A DNA stretch of 64,000 nt, from assembly GCF_003076755.1 (NCBI RefSeq), contig NZ_QDKM01000001.1, forward strand, positions 1-64,000. The letters are read 5' to 3'. The notes below the pieces were generated by a model. That model worked only from the letters and a program-made list of their open reading frames with translations, was not told the DNA's origin and ran no database searches. Shown piece after piece: positions 26,750 through 36,781 of the stretch (position 1 is its first letter; every line of letters begins with the position of its first letter). This stretch comes from Pararhodobacter oceanensis. Its GTDB lineage: Bacteria > Pseudomonadota > Alphaproteobacteria > Rhodobacterales > Rhodobacteraceae. Both the position numbers and the translations under genes were made by a program.

Positions 26750-28000
26750 TTAGTTTGCCCAAGCGCCCTTGCGCATCACCGGCACACGCTCACCCGATTG
26801 GGTGATGCCGTCGATGTCGATCTGATCCGAGCCGATCATCCAGTCGATATGGATTGCGCTGGCATTGCCGCCGCGGCGCGCGATCTCGTCACTGTCCATT
26901 GTCTCGCCGCGATGGAAACAGGTCGAATAGCATTGCCCCAGCGCGATATGGCTGGCGGCGTTTTCATCAAACAGCGTGTTGTAGAACAGCAGGCCGGATT
27001 GCGAGATCGGCGAGGCATGCGGCACCAGCGCCACTTCGCCCAAGCGGCGGGCGCCCTCGTCGGTGTCGAGCACTTTATTCAGCACCGACTCGCCGCTGCT
27101 CGCCGTCGCTTGGGTGATCGCGCCGTCTTTGAACTCCACCGCGATGTCCCGGATCAACGTGCCCTGATGCGAGAGCGGTTTGGTCGCCGCGACCCTGCCC
27201 TCGACGCGCAGCTTATGGGGCGTGGTGAAGACTTCCTCGGTCGGAATATTCGGGTTGCAGGAGATTCCGTTCTGCGCCTCAGTGGCGCCGGCGATCCATT
27301 TGTGTCCGTCCGCGAGGCCGATGGTTAGATCGGTGCCGGGGCCGGTGTAATGGAGCGCGGCGAAGTTTTGCCCGTCGAGCCATGCAGCGCGACGGCCCAG
27401 CTCGGCGTTATGGGCGGCCCAACTCGCCACCGCGCTATCGTCCGAGACCCGCGAGGCGGCAAAGATCGCCTCGGCCAGCACATGCACCGCCTCGTCTTCA
27501 GGCAGGTCCGGCGAGACCAGCCGCGCCCAAGCGGGATCGGGATAAGCGACAATCGACCAATTGGTTTTGAACTGGGTGATGCGCTCGCGTGCCGGCGTAT
27601 AGGCCAACGCCATGGCTTTATTGGCACGGGCGACCTTGTCGGGGTCTTCATTGGCCAAGAGCATCGGGTCGCCCCCCGCCACCGCCAGCCGCGCCGCGCC
27701 CTTGTCGTAGGCCTGCGCCATGCCGTCGAACATCCAGCCCGCGGCACGGTCAAATCCGGCGTCATGCCCATAGCGGTAGCGGGCCAGCGCGGTTTGATCA
27801 TCCGAGAGGATCGGCGTCACCAGCCCCGCGCCCGCCTTATAGGCGTGTTCAACGATTTTGCGCACCAAGGGCAGCGCGGTGACCGAGGCCGAGAGGATCA
27901 GATCCTGCCCCTCTTGCAGGTTGAGGCCGGTGCGCACGGCGACTTCGGCCAAGCGGTCAAGTTTCACGGGATCGATGGCGGGGCTCGTTTTGGTGCTCAT
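26750..28000 (-). CDS. M29 family aminopeptidase
   Basis: A 416-residue metallo-aminopeptidase (AmpS/PepS/thermophilic M29 type). Visible family blocks are NLQEGQDLILSASVTALPLV, YTGPGTDLTIGLADGHKWIA, NIPTEEVFTTPHKLRVEGR, SHIALGQCYSTCF and NASAIHIDWMIGSDQIDIDG, which supply the Glu/His/Asp metal ligands. It removes N-terminal residues from peptides in the cytoplasm. ATG 28000 (MSTKTSPAIDPVKLDRL) is preferred over an upstream in-frame ATG. Confidence 0.92.
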   Translation of the reverse strand: MSTKTSPAIDPVKLDRLAEVAVRTGLNLQEGQDLILSASVTALPLVRKIVEHAYKAGAGLVTPILSDDQTALARYRYGHDAGFDRAAGWMFDGMAQAYDKGAARLAVAGGDPMLLANEDPDKVARANKAMALAYTPARERITQFKTNWSIVAYPDPAWARLVSPDLPEDEAVHVLAEAIFAASRVSDDSAVASWAAHNAELGRRAAWLDGQNFAALHYTGPGTDLTIGLADGHKWIAGATEAQNGISCNPNIPTEEVFTTPHKLRVEGRVAATKPLSHQGTLIRDIAVEFKDGAITQATASSGESVLNKVLDTDEGARRLGEVALVPHASPISQSGLLFYNTLFDENAASHIALGQCYSTCFHRGETMDSDEIARRGGNASAIHIDWMIGSDQIDIDGITQSGERVPVMRKGAWAN

Positions 28001-28120
28001 TCTATGCCTCTGTCGGGTCTGCGCGTTTCGGGTCATGTGATGGAACCGCGCGGCGATTGCGCCAGTTCGCTTGGCAGGATAGACCGACCCTCGCCGCCGT
28101 CAACGTCTCAGGAGCATTTC

Positions 28121-29002
28121 GTGACCCAATTGATCAGCCGCCTTGATGATATCGCTGCGCCCTATGATGTGTTGCTCTGCGACCTTTGGGGCTGCCTGCA
28201 TAACGGCAAGGCGCTTTACCCCGAGGCGGTGGCCGCGTTGCAGCGGTTTCGCGAGCGTGGCGGGGCGGTGGTGCTTTTGACCAACGCGCCGCGCACGCGT
28301 CATGCGGTGAAAAAGCGGCTCGATGCCATGGGGTTACCTGCCGATGCCTATGATCTGATTGTCGCTTCAGGCGATGCCACACAGGAGGCGATGCTGAGCG
28401 GGGCGGCGGGGCGAAAGCTCTGGCATTTGGGACCGGGCAAAGATGCGGATCTGTTCGAGATCATTCCCGAATGGCTGCAGGACCAACCGCCGATTGAGCT
28501 GGTGCCACTGGAAGAGGCAGAGGGGATCATCTGCACCGGCCCGTTTGACGAATTTAACGACGCGCCCGAGGATTACCGCGCGCAGTTTCTCTATGCCAAA
28601 ACCAAGGGCCTTAAGATGCTGAACGCCAACCCCGATCTGGTGGTGGATTTCGGCGAGACACGGCTGATCTGCTCGGGCGCTTTGGCCGCGCTCTATGACG
28701 AAATGGGCGGCGAGGTGCTGTCCTTTGGCAAGCCGCATCCGCCGATCTACGACTTTGCCCGCCGGGAGCTGGCCAAGATCGGCGCGCGCTCCGAGAGTGA
28801 CGCGATGCTGGCCATTGGCGACGGGGTGCGCACCGATATTCGCGGCGCGCAGGCCGAGGGGATCGACGCGGTGTTTGTCACCGGCGGGCTGGAGACCGCG
28901 CATTTCGGCCCCGACCCGGACGCCCCCGATGCCGCGGCATTAGAGGCATGGCTCGCGGCCGAAGACCTGCATCCGCGCTTTGCCATCGGGCGGCTGGCGT
29001 AA
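28121..29002 (+). CDS. TIGR01459-type HAD hydrolase
   Basis: A 293-residue HAD of class IIA. Motif I is VLLCDLWGCLHNGK (Asp21), with Trp at +2 in place of the usual Asp, typical of the TIGR01459 group. Then VVLLTNAPRT, the lysine of SFGKPHPPIYDFA, and AIGDGVRTDIRGAQ. Substrate unknown. I place the start at GTG 28121, six bases after AGGAG; the frame upstream overlaps the divergent aminopeptidase gene. Confidence 0.88.
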   Translation: MTQLISRLDDIAAPYDVLLCDLWGCLHNGKALYPEAVAALQRFRERGGAVVLLTNAPRTRHAVKKRLDAMGLPADAYDLIVASGDATQEAMLSGAAGRKLWHLGPGKDADLFEIIPEWLQDQPPIELVPLEEAEGIICTGPFDEFNDAPEDYRAQFLYAKTKGLKMLNANPDLVVDFGETRLICSGALAALYDEMGGEVLSFGKPHPPIYDFARRELAKIGARSESDAMLAIGDGVRTDIRGAQAEGIDAVFVTGGLETAHFGPDPDAPDAAALEAWLAAEDLHPRFAIGRLA

Positions 29003-29141
29003 TCCGCGCGGCCTCAGGGTTTCCCCTGCCATTTTGCGTTTTGCGCTTCCCTTCCACGACAAGATCGTCTAAGCGCCACAGCGATGCGCATCCACCCTTG
29101 GAGGGGCGCATCTTACGCAATCTTATTCTAGGAGAACCGAT

Positions 29142-29780
29142 ATGGCTAAAGAGATCCCTGATCTCGTCGCCGAGGTCCGGACGGGGACAGGCAAGGGGGC
29201 CGCTCGTCAAGCTCGTCGTGATGGTTTGGTGCCGGCAGTGGTTTACGGGGGCGGCGAAGAGCCCGTCTCGTTGAACTTTAAATACAACTACCTGCTCAAG
29301 CTGCTCAAGCAAGGCCGCTTTCTGTCGACGCTGTTCAACCTCAAGGTTGAAGGCCAGGACGATGTCCGCGTGATCTGCCGCAATGTGCAGCGCGACGTGG
29401 TCAAAGACCTGCCGACCCATGTTGACCTGATGCGCCTGCGCCGCACCTCGCGGATCAGCCTGTACATCCAGATCGACTTCATCAACCACGAAGAGGCCCC
29501 GGGTCTCAAGCGTGGCGGCACGCTGACCGTGGTGCGCCCCGAAGTTGAACTGAACGTGCTGGCCGGTGACATCCCCGAGCAGATCACCGTTGATCTGGCC
29601 GGTCTGGATATCGGCGACGTGGTGCATATCAACGACGTCACCCTGCCCTCGGGCGCCAAGCCGACCATCCAGCGGAACTTTGTGCTGGCCAATATCGCCG
29701 CCCCGTCGAGCCTGCGCTCCTCGGATAGCGAAGATGATGGTGCCGAAGACGCTGCTGGCGAAGAGGCCGCAGAAGAGTAA
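29142..29780 (+). CDS. rplY: 50S ribosomal protein L25/CTC
   Basis: The long (CTC) form of L25, 212 residues, binds 5S rRNA. The L25 core ([20 protein letters not shown], about residues 17-36) is followed by the TL5-like C-terminal beta domain ([34 protein letters not shown]) and an acidic tail rich in Asp/Glu. GGAG stands eight bases before ATG 29142. It is followed by a terminator and then pth, a common order. Confidence 0.96.
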   Translation: MAKEIPDLVAEVRTGTGKGAARQARRDGLVPAVVYGGGEEPVSLNFKYNYLLKLLKQGRFLSTLFNLKVEGQDDVRVICRNVQRDVVKDLPTHVDLMRLRRTSRISLYIQIDFINHEEAPGLKRGGTLTVVRPEVELNVLAGDIPEQITVDLAGLDIGDVVHINDVTLPSGAKPTIQRNFVLANIAAPSSLRSSDSEDDGAEDAAGEEAAEE

Positions 29781-29807
29781 TCTTCCGCACCCGCGTCATG
29801 CATTTGA

Positions 29808-29834
29808 ACCCCGCCCCTTTGGGCGGGGTTTTTC
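29808..29834 (+). terminator. Rho-independent terminator after rplY
   Basis: AACCCCGCCC-CTTT-GGGCGGGGTTTTT, 28 bases after the rplY stop codon. Confidence 0.93.
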
Positions 29835-29918
29835 GTTGCGCCACCCGCGTCATCCCCGCCCGCGAGAGTTTTGCCGCAGGTGATAGACAGCACTGCCGCC
29901 ACCGCGTAAAACGCCGCC

Positions 29919-30614
29919 ATGAAATTACTTGTCGGCCTTGGAAATCCCGGCGCGAAATACGCGCAGAACCGCCATAACATCGGGTTTATGGCGCTCGACC
30001 ATATTGCCGCGGATCACGGGTTCGCCCCGTGGAAAGCGCGGTTTCAGGCGCAGATCAGCGAGGGGCGTTTTGGCTCCGAGCGGGTTATGTTACTGAAGCC
30101 GCAGACCTTTATGAACCTCTCGGGTCAAGCGGTTGGCGAGGCGATGCGCTATTTGAAACTCGCGCCCGACGACGTGGTGGTATTCCACGATGAGCTTGAT
30201 TTAGCGCCCGGCAAGCTGCGGCTGAAGTCCGGCGGCGGGCATGCTGGGCACAACGGGTTGCGCTCGATCCACCAGCATATTGGCGCCGAGTATGACCGTG
30301 TGCGCCTCGGCATCGGTCATCCGGGGAATAAAAACGCCGTGGCGGGCTATGTGCTGCGTGATTTCCCCAAGGCGGATGCCGAATGGCTGGATGACCTGCT
30401 GCGCGGGATCTCGGACGGGGCGCCGCATCTGGTCGCCGGTGACGGCAGCCGGTTCCAAAACGCTGTCGCCCTCCGCGTGGCACCGGCGCGCAACGCCTCC
30501 AAAGAGCCGCCCGCGCAAGCAACAACCGAGCCCGCGGCCAAAGCACCTGCCCCCGCGGACCCACCCGAGGACACCCGCAGCCCCTTGCAACGCCTGGCCG
30601 ACAGGTTTCGCTAA
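29919..30614 (+). CDS. pth: Peptidyl-tRNA hydrolase
   Basis: Pth releases tRNA from prematurely dropped peptidyl-tRNA. The sequence begins KLLVGLGNPGAKYAQNRHNI with catalytic His20, then LKPQTFMNLSGQAVGEA and FHDELDLAPGKLRLKSGGGH, AGHNGLRSI. It is 231 aa, some 35-40 residues longer than the E. coli protein because of an Ala/Pro-rich C-terminal tail that ends PLQRLADRF, as is usual in this bacterial group. A weak ribosome-binding site; it is probably transcribed with rplY by readthrough or from its own promoter. Confidence 0.96.
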   Translation: MKLLVGLGNPGAKYAQNRHNIGFMALDHIAADHGFAPWKARFQAQISEGRFGSERVMLLKPQTFMNLSGQAVGEAMRYLKLAPDDVVVFHDELDLAPGKLRLKSGGGHAGHNGLRSIHQHIGAEYDRVRLGIGHPGNKNAVAGYVLRDFPKADAEWLDDLLRGISDGAPHLVAGDGSRFQNAVALRVAPARNASKEPPAQATTEPAAKAPAPADPPEDTRSPLQRLADRFR

Positions 30615-30653
30615 CCAGCCTGTTGCCCCGCCCGCAGGCCCCTCGCATCCTCC

Positions 30654-30678
30654 GGCTTCATCTTGCCTAAATACTCAT
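30654..30678 (+). repeat. Short dispersed repeat, copy C
   Basis: GGCTTCATCTTGCC followed by TAAATACTCA, 40 bp after the pth stop codon and 73 bp before hemF. Confidence 0.82.
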
Positions 30679-30750
30679 ATCACCGCGACGATCTGGCGCA
30701 TCGCTCCCCGCAACGGGCGCTATACACCGAGCCAAGCACAGGAGAGCCCG

Positions 30751-31623
30751 ATGACCCATAGTGATTTCACCGCACGCAAGAAACAGGCGGCGGATTGGTT
30801 CCATACATTGCGCGATACCATCGTTGCACGGTTCGAGGCGCTGGAAGACAGCACCGAGGCGGACGCGCCTGCGGGGCGGTTCGAGGTCACCCCGACCCAG
30901 CGTGACGAGGGGCGCGGTGGCGGCGGGATCATGTCGGTGATGCGCGGCGGGCGGCTGTTTGAAAAGGTCGGCGTCAACTGGTCGGAAGTGCACGGCACGC
31001 TGGGTGAGCGCGCGCAAAAGGCGATGGCGGCGCGCGGCGTGCCCGGCATGGCCGATGACCCGCGGTTCTGGGCCTCGGGGATCAGCCTTGTCGCCCATAT
31101 GCAAAACCCGCATGTGCCCGCCGTGCATATGAACACGCGGATGTTCTGGACGCCGAATGCCTGGTGGTTTGGCGGCGGCGCCGATCTCAACCCCTGCCTT
31201 GAATACCCCGAGGATACCGCGCATTTCCACGGCGAGATGCAGCGCGCATGTGATGCCCATGACGCGGGCTATTACGACCGCTTCAAAGCCTGGGCGGATG
31301 AGTATTTCTACGTCCCCCACCGCGGTCGCGCGCGGGGTGTCGGCGGGATCTTTTATGACGATCTGAACACCGGCGATTGGAAGGCGGATTTTGCCTTTAC
31401 CAAAGCCGTCGGCGAGGCCTTCCTGCCCGCTTTCGCACCACTCTGCGAGAGCCGCCGCGCCACGCCATGGACCGAGGCCGACCGCGACGCGCAGCTGGTG
31501 CACCGCGGCCTCTATGCCGAGTATAATCTGGTCTATGATCGCGGCACGAAATTCGGGCTGGAGACCGGCCATGACGCGAATGCTGTTCTGATGAGCCTGC
31601 CGCCGCTGGCGAAATGGACCTAG
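30751..31623 (+). CDS. hemF: Oxygen-dependent coproporphyrinogen III oxidase
   Basis: HemF converts coproporphyrinogen III to protoporphyrinogen IX in heme (and bacteriochlorophyll) synthesis using oxygen. The 290-residue protein contains GRGGGGIMSVMRGGRLFEKV, ASGISLVAHMQNPHVPAVHM, WWFGGGADLNPCLEYPED and the C-terminal VYDRGTKFGLETGHDANAVL, all characteristic. CAGGAG lies ten bases before ATG 30751. hemE is also in the window but about 18 kb away. Confidence 0.97.
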   Translation: MTHSDFTARKKQAADWFHTLRDTIVARFEALEDSTEADAPAGRFEVTPTQRDEGRGGGGIMSVMRGGRLFEKVGVNWSEVHGTLGERAQKAMAARGVPGMADDPRFWASGISLVAHMQNPHVPAVHMNTRMFWTPNAWWFGGGADLNPCLEYPEDTAHFHGEMQRACDAHDAGYYDRFKAWADEYFYVPHRGRARGVGGIFYDDLNTGDWKADFAFTKAVGEAFLPAFAPLCESRRATPWTEADRDAQLVHRGLYAEYNLVYDRGTKFGLETGHDANAVLMSLPPLAKWT

Positions 31624-31635
31624 AGCCGCAATCCT

Positions 31636-31681
31636 AATGTCAGACAATTTTGCGAGGAGCTCCGCCTTATTGTCTGACATT
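31636..31681. repeat. 13-bp inverted repeat between hemF and dnaE
   Basis: AATGTCAGACAAT (31636-31648) and ATTGTCTGACATT (31669-31681) are perfect inverted repeats with a 20-base loop containing GGAGCTCC. It lies between two convergent genes, so a bidirectional terminator is the simplest reading. The 3' T-rich tails are short. Confidence 0.7.
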
Positions 31682-31685
31682 GTAT

Positions 31686-34600
31686 TTAGACCTCTGCGAC
31701 CTCCAACACACCTTCGACACCGCGCAGCGTGGCTTTGAGCACCGGCGTCACTGGCACTTCGCGGCCGACGTCGATTTCGATCTCGCCGCCGGTCTCGGGA
31801 TCGGGCACATAAAACAGCAGCGGTCCCAAGGATTTGCGCGGCGCTTTTTGCGGCGGGTGCAGATCAAGGACCTCGGCAACTTCGGCCAAAGCATGCGGGC
31901 CCTCCAACCGCAGGCAGAGCCCCGCCGCACCGGCATCGGCCACCACATCGTCAATCGGCTGCGCCCCGCGTGCCAATAGCTTCAGCGTATCGGCTTCAAG
32001 CGTCGCCTCGACGGTCAGCACCACATTCATGCCGGTTTCCAGATGCTGTCGCGCCGCCTCCAGCGTGTCGGAGAACACCGTCACTTCGTAAAGTCCCGTC
32101 GTGTCAGAGAGTTGCACAAAGGCAAAACGGTTGCCGCGGGCGGATTTACGCTCTTGCCGCGAGGACACCGAACCTGCGATCCGCGCCACCAGAGCGCCGC
32201 GTTCGGCGCGTTTGGTCAGCTCGGCGACGGTGATGATATCCTTGCGCTTCAACGCGCCTTCATAGTCGTCCAGCGGATGGCCGGATAGGTAGAACCCGAT
32301 TGCTTGATGCTCGGCGGCCAGACGGTCCATCGGCAGCCATTCACCCTTGGTTTTCAGACGCGGCGGCGGCAGATCGTCGCCACCCGAGAACAGCGAATGC
32401 TGCCCCGAGGCCGCAGCGGCATGGGAGGCGGCGGAATAAGCGGTCAGCGCATCCAGCCCCTCGAATACCTTCTTGCGGCTCTTCTCCAGCGCGTCAAAGG
32501 CTCCGGCACGGGCCAGCATTTCCAGCGAGCGTTTGCCAACCCGTTTCATATCCACACGTTGCGCAAAGTCGATCAGATCGCGGAACGGCGCATCGCCGCG
32601 CGCCTCAACGATCATCCCCATCGCATCAACGCCGACGTTCTTGAGCGCGCCCAAAGCATAGACCACTTTGCCGTCAGCGACGCTGAAACCGGCTTTCGAC
32701 AGGTTGACGCAAGGCGCGATGACCTCGATGCCCATCCGGTCGACCTCACGCTTATAAACTGCAAGCTTTTCAGTGAGATGGATGTCGCAGTTCATCACCG
32801 CGGCCATGAATTCAACCGGATGGTTGGCCTTCAGCCAAGCGGTTTGATAGCTGACCACCGCATAGGCAGCGGCGTGGGATTTATTGAACCCATAGTTGGC
32901 GAATTTCTCAAGAAGATCAAAAACTTCTCCAGCCTTCTTCTTGTCGACACCGTTCTCGATGGCGCCCGAAATGAACTTTGGGCGTTCCTTGGCCATCTCC
33001 TCGGCAATCTTTTTACCCATCGCACGGCGCAACAGGTCGGCGCCGCCCAGCGAGTAGCCGCCCATTACCTGCGCGATCTGCATCACCTGTTCCTGATAGA
33101 CGATGATGCCCTGGGTTTCCTCAAGGATATGATCAATAGAAGGGTGAATAGATTCAATGGGTTTGAGGCCGTTCTTAACCTCGCAATAGGTGGGGATGTT
33201 CTCCATCGGACCAGGACGATAGAGCGCCACCAGCGCCACGATATCCTCAATACAGGTCGGTTTCATGCGCCGCAGCGCATCCATCATGCCGGTGCTTTCC
33301 ACCTGAAACACCGCAACGGTGCGTGCCGAGGCATAGAGCTTATAGGTCGGCTCGTCATCCAGCGGGATCGCGTTGATCTCGTTTTCCGCGCCCTCGGCGG
33401 GCGTGTAGATCTGGTGCCCGTCCGGCGCGATATGGATGTCGCGGCCCGAGGTGTGGATCAGGTCGATGGCGTTCTGGATCACCGTCAGGGTTTTGAGGCC
33501 CAGAAAGTCGAATTTCACCAGACCGGCGGCCTCGACCCATTTCATATTGAATTGGGTGGCCGGCATATCCGAGCGCGGGTCGCGGTAGAGCGGCACCAGC
33601 TCATCCAGCGGCCGGTCGCCGATCACCACGCCGGCGGCGTGGGTCGAGGCGTTACGCAGCAGGCCTTCGACCTTCTCGGCGTAATTCAGCAGCCGCCCGA
33701 CGACCTCTTCTTTGGCCGCCTCGCGCATCCGCGGCTCATCGGCCAGCGCCTTGGTGATCGACACCGGTTTGACCCCTTCGACGGGGATCATCTTGGACAG
33801 GCTGTCGACCTGCCCGTAGGACATTTGCAGCACGCGGCCCACATCACGCACCGCCGCTTTCGACAAGAGCGCACCGAAGGTGATGATCTGCCCGACCTTG
33901 TCGCGGCCGTATTTGTCCTGCACGTAGCGGATCACCTCTTCGCGGCGGTCCATGCAAAAGTCGATGTCGAAGTCGGGCATCGACACCCGCTCTGGGTTGA
34001 GGAACCGCTCGAACAGCAGCGCATAGCGCAGGGGGTCAAGGTCGGTGATGGTCAGCGCATAGGCGACCAGCGAGCCCGCACCCGAACCGCGCCCCGGCCC
34101 CACCGGAATGCCCTGATCCTTGCCCCATTTGATGAAGTCGGCAACGATCAGGAAGTAGCCGGGAAAGCCCATGCCTTCGATGATATCCAGCTCAAAATCC
34201 AGCCGCGCCTGATACTCTTCGACCGGTGCCGCATGGGGGATCACCTTGAGACGGTTTTGCAGCCCTTCGTTGGCTTGGCGGCGGAGTTCCTGCACCTCGT
34301 CATCGGCGAATTTGGGCAGGATCGGATCGCGTTTATAGGCGGCAAAGGCGCAGCGGCGCGCGATCTCGACGGTATTGGCCAACGCCTCGGGCAGATCGGC
34401 AAAGAGCGCGGCCATTTCCTCGGCGGATTTCAGGTAATGCTGCGGCGTCAACCGGCGGCGCGGGGCCTGTTGGTCAACATAGGCGCCCTCTTTGATGCAC
34501 AAGAGCGCGTCATGGGCCTCATACATATCGGCGTTGGGGAAATGCACGTCATTGGTGGCGACCAGCGGCAGGTCCATCGCATAGGCCATCTCGACAAAGG

Positions 34601-35180
34601 GGCGCTCGGTGGCGGTCTCGGCGGCGGTGGGCTGGCCGCCCTCGCCGGGATGACGCTGGAGTTCCACATAGAGCCGCTCGGGATAGATCGCCGCCAGCGT
34701 CGTCATCAGCGCCTGCGCCCGCGCCGCCTGCCCGTCTTGAATGAGCTTGCCGACCACGCCATTGGCGCCGCCCGAGAGGCAGATCAGCCCCCCGGCATGG
34801 CTGGCGAGGTCTTCGGGCGTCACATGGGGCAATTGCCCGTCGCCGCGCAGATACAGACAGGAGTTCAGCTTCATCAGGCTTTCATAGCCCGCCTCATTCT
34901 GCGCCAGCAGGACCAAAGGCGCGGGCGGGCGCGGCTTATCGCCGGTCTGCTCGGGCGGCAGCATCACATCGATCTGCATGCCGACAATCGGCTGCACGCC
35001 GGCGCCTTGGGCCAGCACCGAAAACTCCAGCGCGCCGAACAGCGCGTTCGAATCGGTGACCGCCACCGCCGGCATTTGGCGCGTGCCGCAGTGTTTGATA
35101 AGCTCTTTGAGCGGCAGCGCCCCTTCGAGCAGGGAATACTCGGTATGGACGCGCAGATGGATGAATTTCGGGTCTGACAT
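31686..35180 (-). CDS. dnaE: DNA polymerase III alpha subunit
   Basis: The replicative polymerase, 1164 aa. Order of domains: PHP (FIHLRVHTEYSLLEGALPL at the N-terminus), palm with GRGSGAGSLVAYAL and PDFDIDFCMDRREEVIRYV (catalytic aspartates), fingers with YRPGPMENIPTYCEVK and GYSLGGADLLRRAMGKKIAE, then a helix-hairpin-helix and OB fold near AERGALVARIAGSVSSRQER. I place the start at ATG 35180 (MSDPKFIHLRVHTEYS) where the PHP homology begins; 17 further residues could be read upstream. A very long open frame on the other strand is a codon-bias shadow. Confidence 0.97.
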   Translation of the reverse strand: MSDPKFIHLRVHTEYSLLEGALPLKELIKHCGTRQMPAVAVTDSNALFGALEFSVLAQGAGVQPIVGMQIDVMLPPEQTGDKPRPPAPLVLLAQNEAGYESLMKLNSCLYLRGDGQLPHVTPEDLASHAGGLICLSGGANGVVGKLIQDGQAARAQALMTTLAAIYPERLYVELQRHPGEGGQPTAAETATERPFVEMAYAMDLPLVATNDVHFPNADMYEAHDALLCIKEGAYVDQQAPRRRLTPQHYLKSAEEMAALFADLPEALANTVEIARRCAFAAYKRDPILPKFADDEVQELRRQANEGLQNRLKVIPHAAPVEEYQARLDFELDIIEGMGFPGYFLIVADFIKWGKDQGIPVGPGRGSGAGSLVAYALTITDLDPLRYALLFERFLNPERVSMPDFDIDFCMDRREEVIRYVQDKYGRDKVGQIITFGALLSKAAVRDVGRVLQMSYGQVDSLSKMIPVEGVKPVSITKALADEPRMREAAKEEVVGRLLNYAEKVEGLLRNASTHAAGVVIGDRPLDELVPLYRDPRSDMPATQFNMKWVEAAGLVKFDFLGLKTLTVIQNAIDLIHTSGRDIHIAPDGHQIYTPAEGAENEINAIPLDDEPTYKLYASARTVAVFQVESTGMMDALRRMKPTCIEDIVALVALYRPGPMENIPTYCEVKNGLKPIESIHPSIDHILEETQGIIVYQEQVMQIAQVMGGYSLGGADLLRRAMGKKIAEEMAKERPKFISGAIENGVDKKKAGEVFDLLEKFANYGFNKSHAAAYAVVSYQTAWLKANHPVEFMAAVMNCDIHLTEKLAVYKREVDRMGIEVIAPCVNLSKAGFSVADGKVVYALGALKNVGVDAMGMIVEARGDAPFRDLIDFAQRVDMKRVGKRSLEMLARAGAFDALEKSRKKVFEGLDALTAYSAASHAAAASGQHSLFSGGDDLPPPRLKTKGEWLPMDRLAAEHQAIGFYLSGHPLDDYEGALKRKDIITVAELTKRAERGALVARIAGSVSSRQERKSARGNRFAFVQLSDTTGLYEVTVFSDTLEAARQHLETGMNVVLTVEATLEADTLKLLARGAQPIDDVVADAGAAGLCLRLEGPHALAEVAEVLDLHPPQKAPRKSLGPLLFYVPDPETGGEIEIDVGREVPVTPVLKATLRGVEGVLEVAEV

Positions 35181-35395
35181 GGGGCAAGGATATCCTTGGG
35201 GTCGGGCGGCGCAAGGTGGAATGATTTTCAATGATGCGTAGAAAATGCATAGCTGATATGTGGATAATTCCTACTTGCCAGATCGGGCGAAAGAATGCTC
35301 ACATTAACTTAGCATATATGGCATCCCGTGCAGGCCTTACGCCGCATCAGGCCCGAGGGAAAGCCAGTCACATATCGACAGCGGCGGATTGACCC

Positions 35396-36781
35396 ATGAG
35401 CACATTGAGCTTTGTTCTGAATGGCACGGCGGTGGAGGTTGCGGACCAGCCCCCGACGCGCACCCTATTGGACTGGCTGCGCGAGGACCGCGGCTTGCAC
35501 GGCACCAAAGAGGGCTGCAACGAGGGCGACTGCGGCGCCTGCACGGTGATGGTCTCTGATAAGCGCGGCACGCGGGCGGTCAATGCCTGCATCCTGTTCC
35601 TGCCGCAACTGCACGGCAAGTCTGTGCATACCGTCGAGGGGCTGCGCGCGCCGGACGGGGCTTTGCATCCGGTGCAGGAAGAGATGATCACCCATCACGG
35701 CAGCCAATGCGGCTTTTGCACGCCCGGTTTCATCGTCTCGATGGCCACCGGTCATCTTAATGGGGTCAGCGATCATGACACCCATCTGGCGGGCAACCTG
35801 TGCCGCTGCACCGGCTATGCGCCGATCATCCGCGCTGCCGAGGCTACGGCGGCAAAACCGGTGCCCGATTGGCTGATCTCGGGCACAAGCCGCGACTTCA
35901 TCTTGCCCGAAATACTCAATTCCCCCGATCTCGCCCTGCCGCGAAGCTCGGATGAACTTGCTGCATGGTATGACGCAAACCCGGACGGGTTGCTGATTGC
36001 CGGTGCCACCGATGTTGGGCTTTGGGTGACCAAACAGCTGCGCGATCTGGGACCGGTGGCCTTTGTCACCGGCGCCGTGGACCTGCAAGAGATCACCGTC
36101 ACTGAGGACAGCATCCGCATCGGAGCGGCCGCCACACTGGCCGAGATCATGCCCGCGATTGCCCCCTATCATCCCGATTTCGCCGAGATGATCCGCCGCT
36201 ACGGTTCGGCGCAGGTGCGCGCGGCGGCGACGCTGGGAGGGAATGTCGCCAATGGCTCGCCTATCGGGGACGGCCCGCCCGCGCTGATTGCGCTGAATGC
36301 GACGCTGAATCTGCGCAAAGGCGATGCGCGGCGCGAAATGCCGATTGAAGAGTTTTTCATCGACTACGGCAAACAGGACCGCGAAAAGGGCGAGTTCGTC
36401 GAATTCATCACCATCCCGCGCCAGACTGACCGGCTGAAATGCTTTAAAATTTCGAAGCGTTTCGATCAGGATATCTCGGCGGTTTGCGGCTGTTTCAATA
36501 TTATTGTCGAGGATGGCGTGGTCACCGAGGCCCGCATCGCCTTTGGCGGTATGGCCGGCACGCCCAAACGCGCCAGCGCGGTGGAGGCGGCGCTGACCGG
36601 CCAACCGTGGACGCAAGACACCGTGGCCGCCGCCCTGCCCGCTTTTGCCCAGGACTATACACCGCTGAGCGATATGCGCGCCTCGGCGGCCTACCGTCTG
36701 ACCATCGCGCAGAACTTATTGGTGCGGTATATCCTTGAGGATCAAGGGTTTGACACCCGTGTGCTGGAGGTCGAAGCATGA
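35396..36781 (+). CDS. xdhA: Xanthine dehydrogenase small subunit (2Fe-2S and FAD)
   Basis: XdhA passes electrons from the molybdenum centre to NAD. The N-terminal domain holds Cys41, 46, 49 and 65 ([12 protein letters not shown]) for one [2Fe-2S] cluster and Cys105, 108, 136 and 138 ([18 protein letters not shown]) for the second. The FAD domain follows from about residue 190 ([35 protein letters not shown]). The linker at residues 165-176 ([12 protein letters not shown]) is encoded by a copy of the short dispersed repeat. The stop overlaps xdhB as ATGA. Confidence 0.96.
   Translation: MSTLSFVLNGTAVEVADQPPTRTLLDWLREDRGLHGTKEGCNEGDCGACTVMVSDKRGTRAVNACILFLPQLHGKSVHTVEGLRAPDGALHPVQEEMITHHGSQCGFCTPGFIVSMATGHLNGVSDHDTHLAGNLCRCTGYAPIIRAAEATAAKPVPDWLISGTSRDFILPEILNSPDLALPRSSDELAAWYDANPDGLLIAGATDVGLWVTKQLRDLGPVAFVTGAVDLQEITVTEDSIRIGAAATLAEIMPAIAPYHPDFAEMIRRYGSAQVRAAATLGGNVANGSPIGDGPPALIALNATLNLRKGDARREMPIEEFFIDYGKQDREKGEFVEFITIPRQTDRLKCFKISKRFDQDISAVCGCFNIIVEDGVVTEARIAFGGMAGTPKRASAVEAALTGQPWTQDTVAAALPAFAQDYTPLSDMRASAAYRLTIAQNLLVRYILEDQGFDTRVLEVEA
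35894..35919 (+). repeat. Short dispersed repeat, copy D, inside xdhA
   Basis: GACTTCATCTTGCCC then GAAATACTCAA matches the intergenic copies over about 24 bases and is translated in frame as DFILPEILN between the iron-sulfur and FAD domains of XdhA. Confidence 0.8.

Noticed and set aside
32304-35177. A 957-codon open frame on the plus strand opposite dnaE
   Set aside because: It is the antisense shadow of dnaE caused by GC-rich codon use; dnaE itself is a full-length, well-conserved protein.
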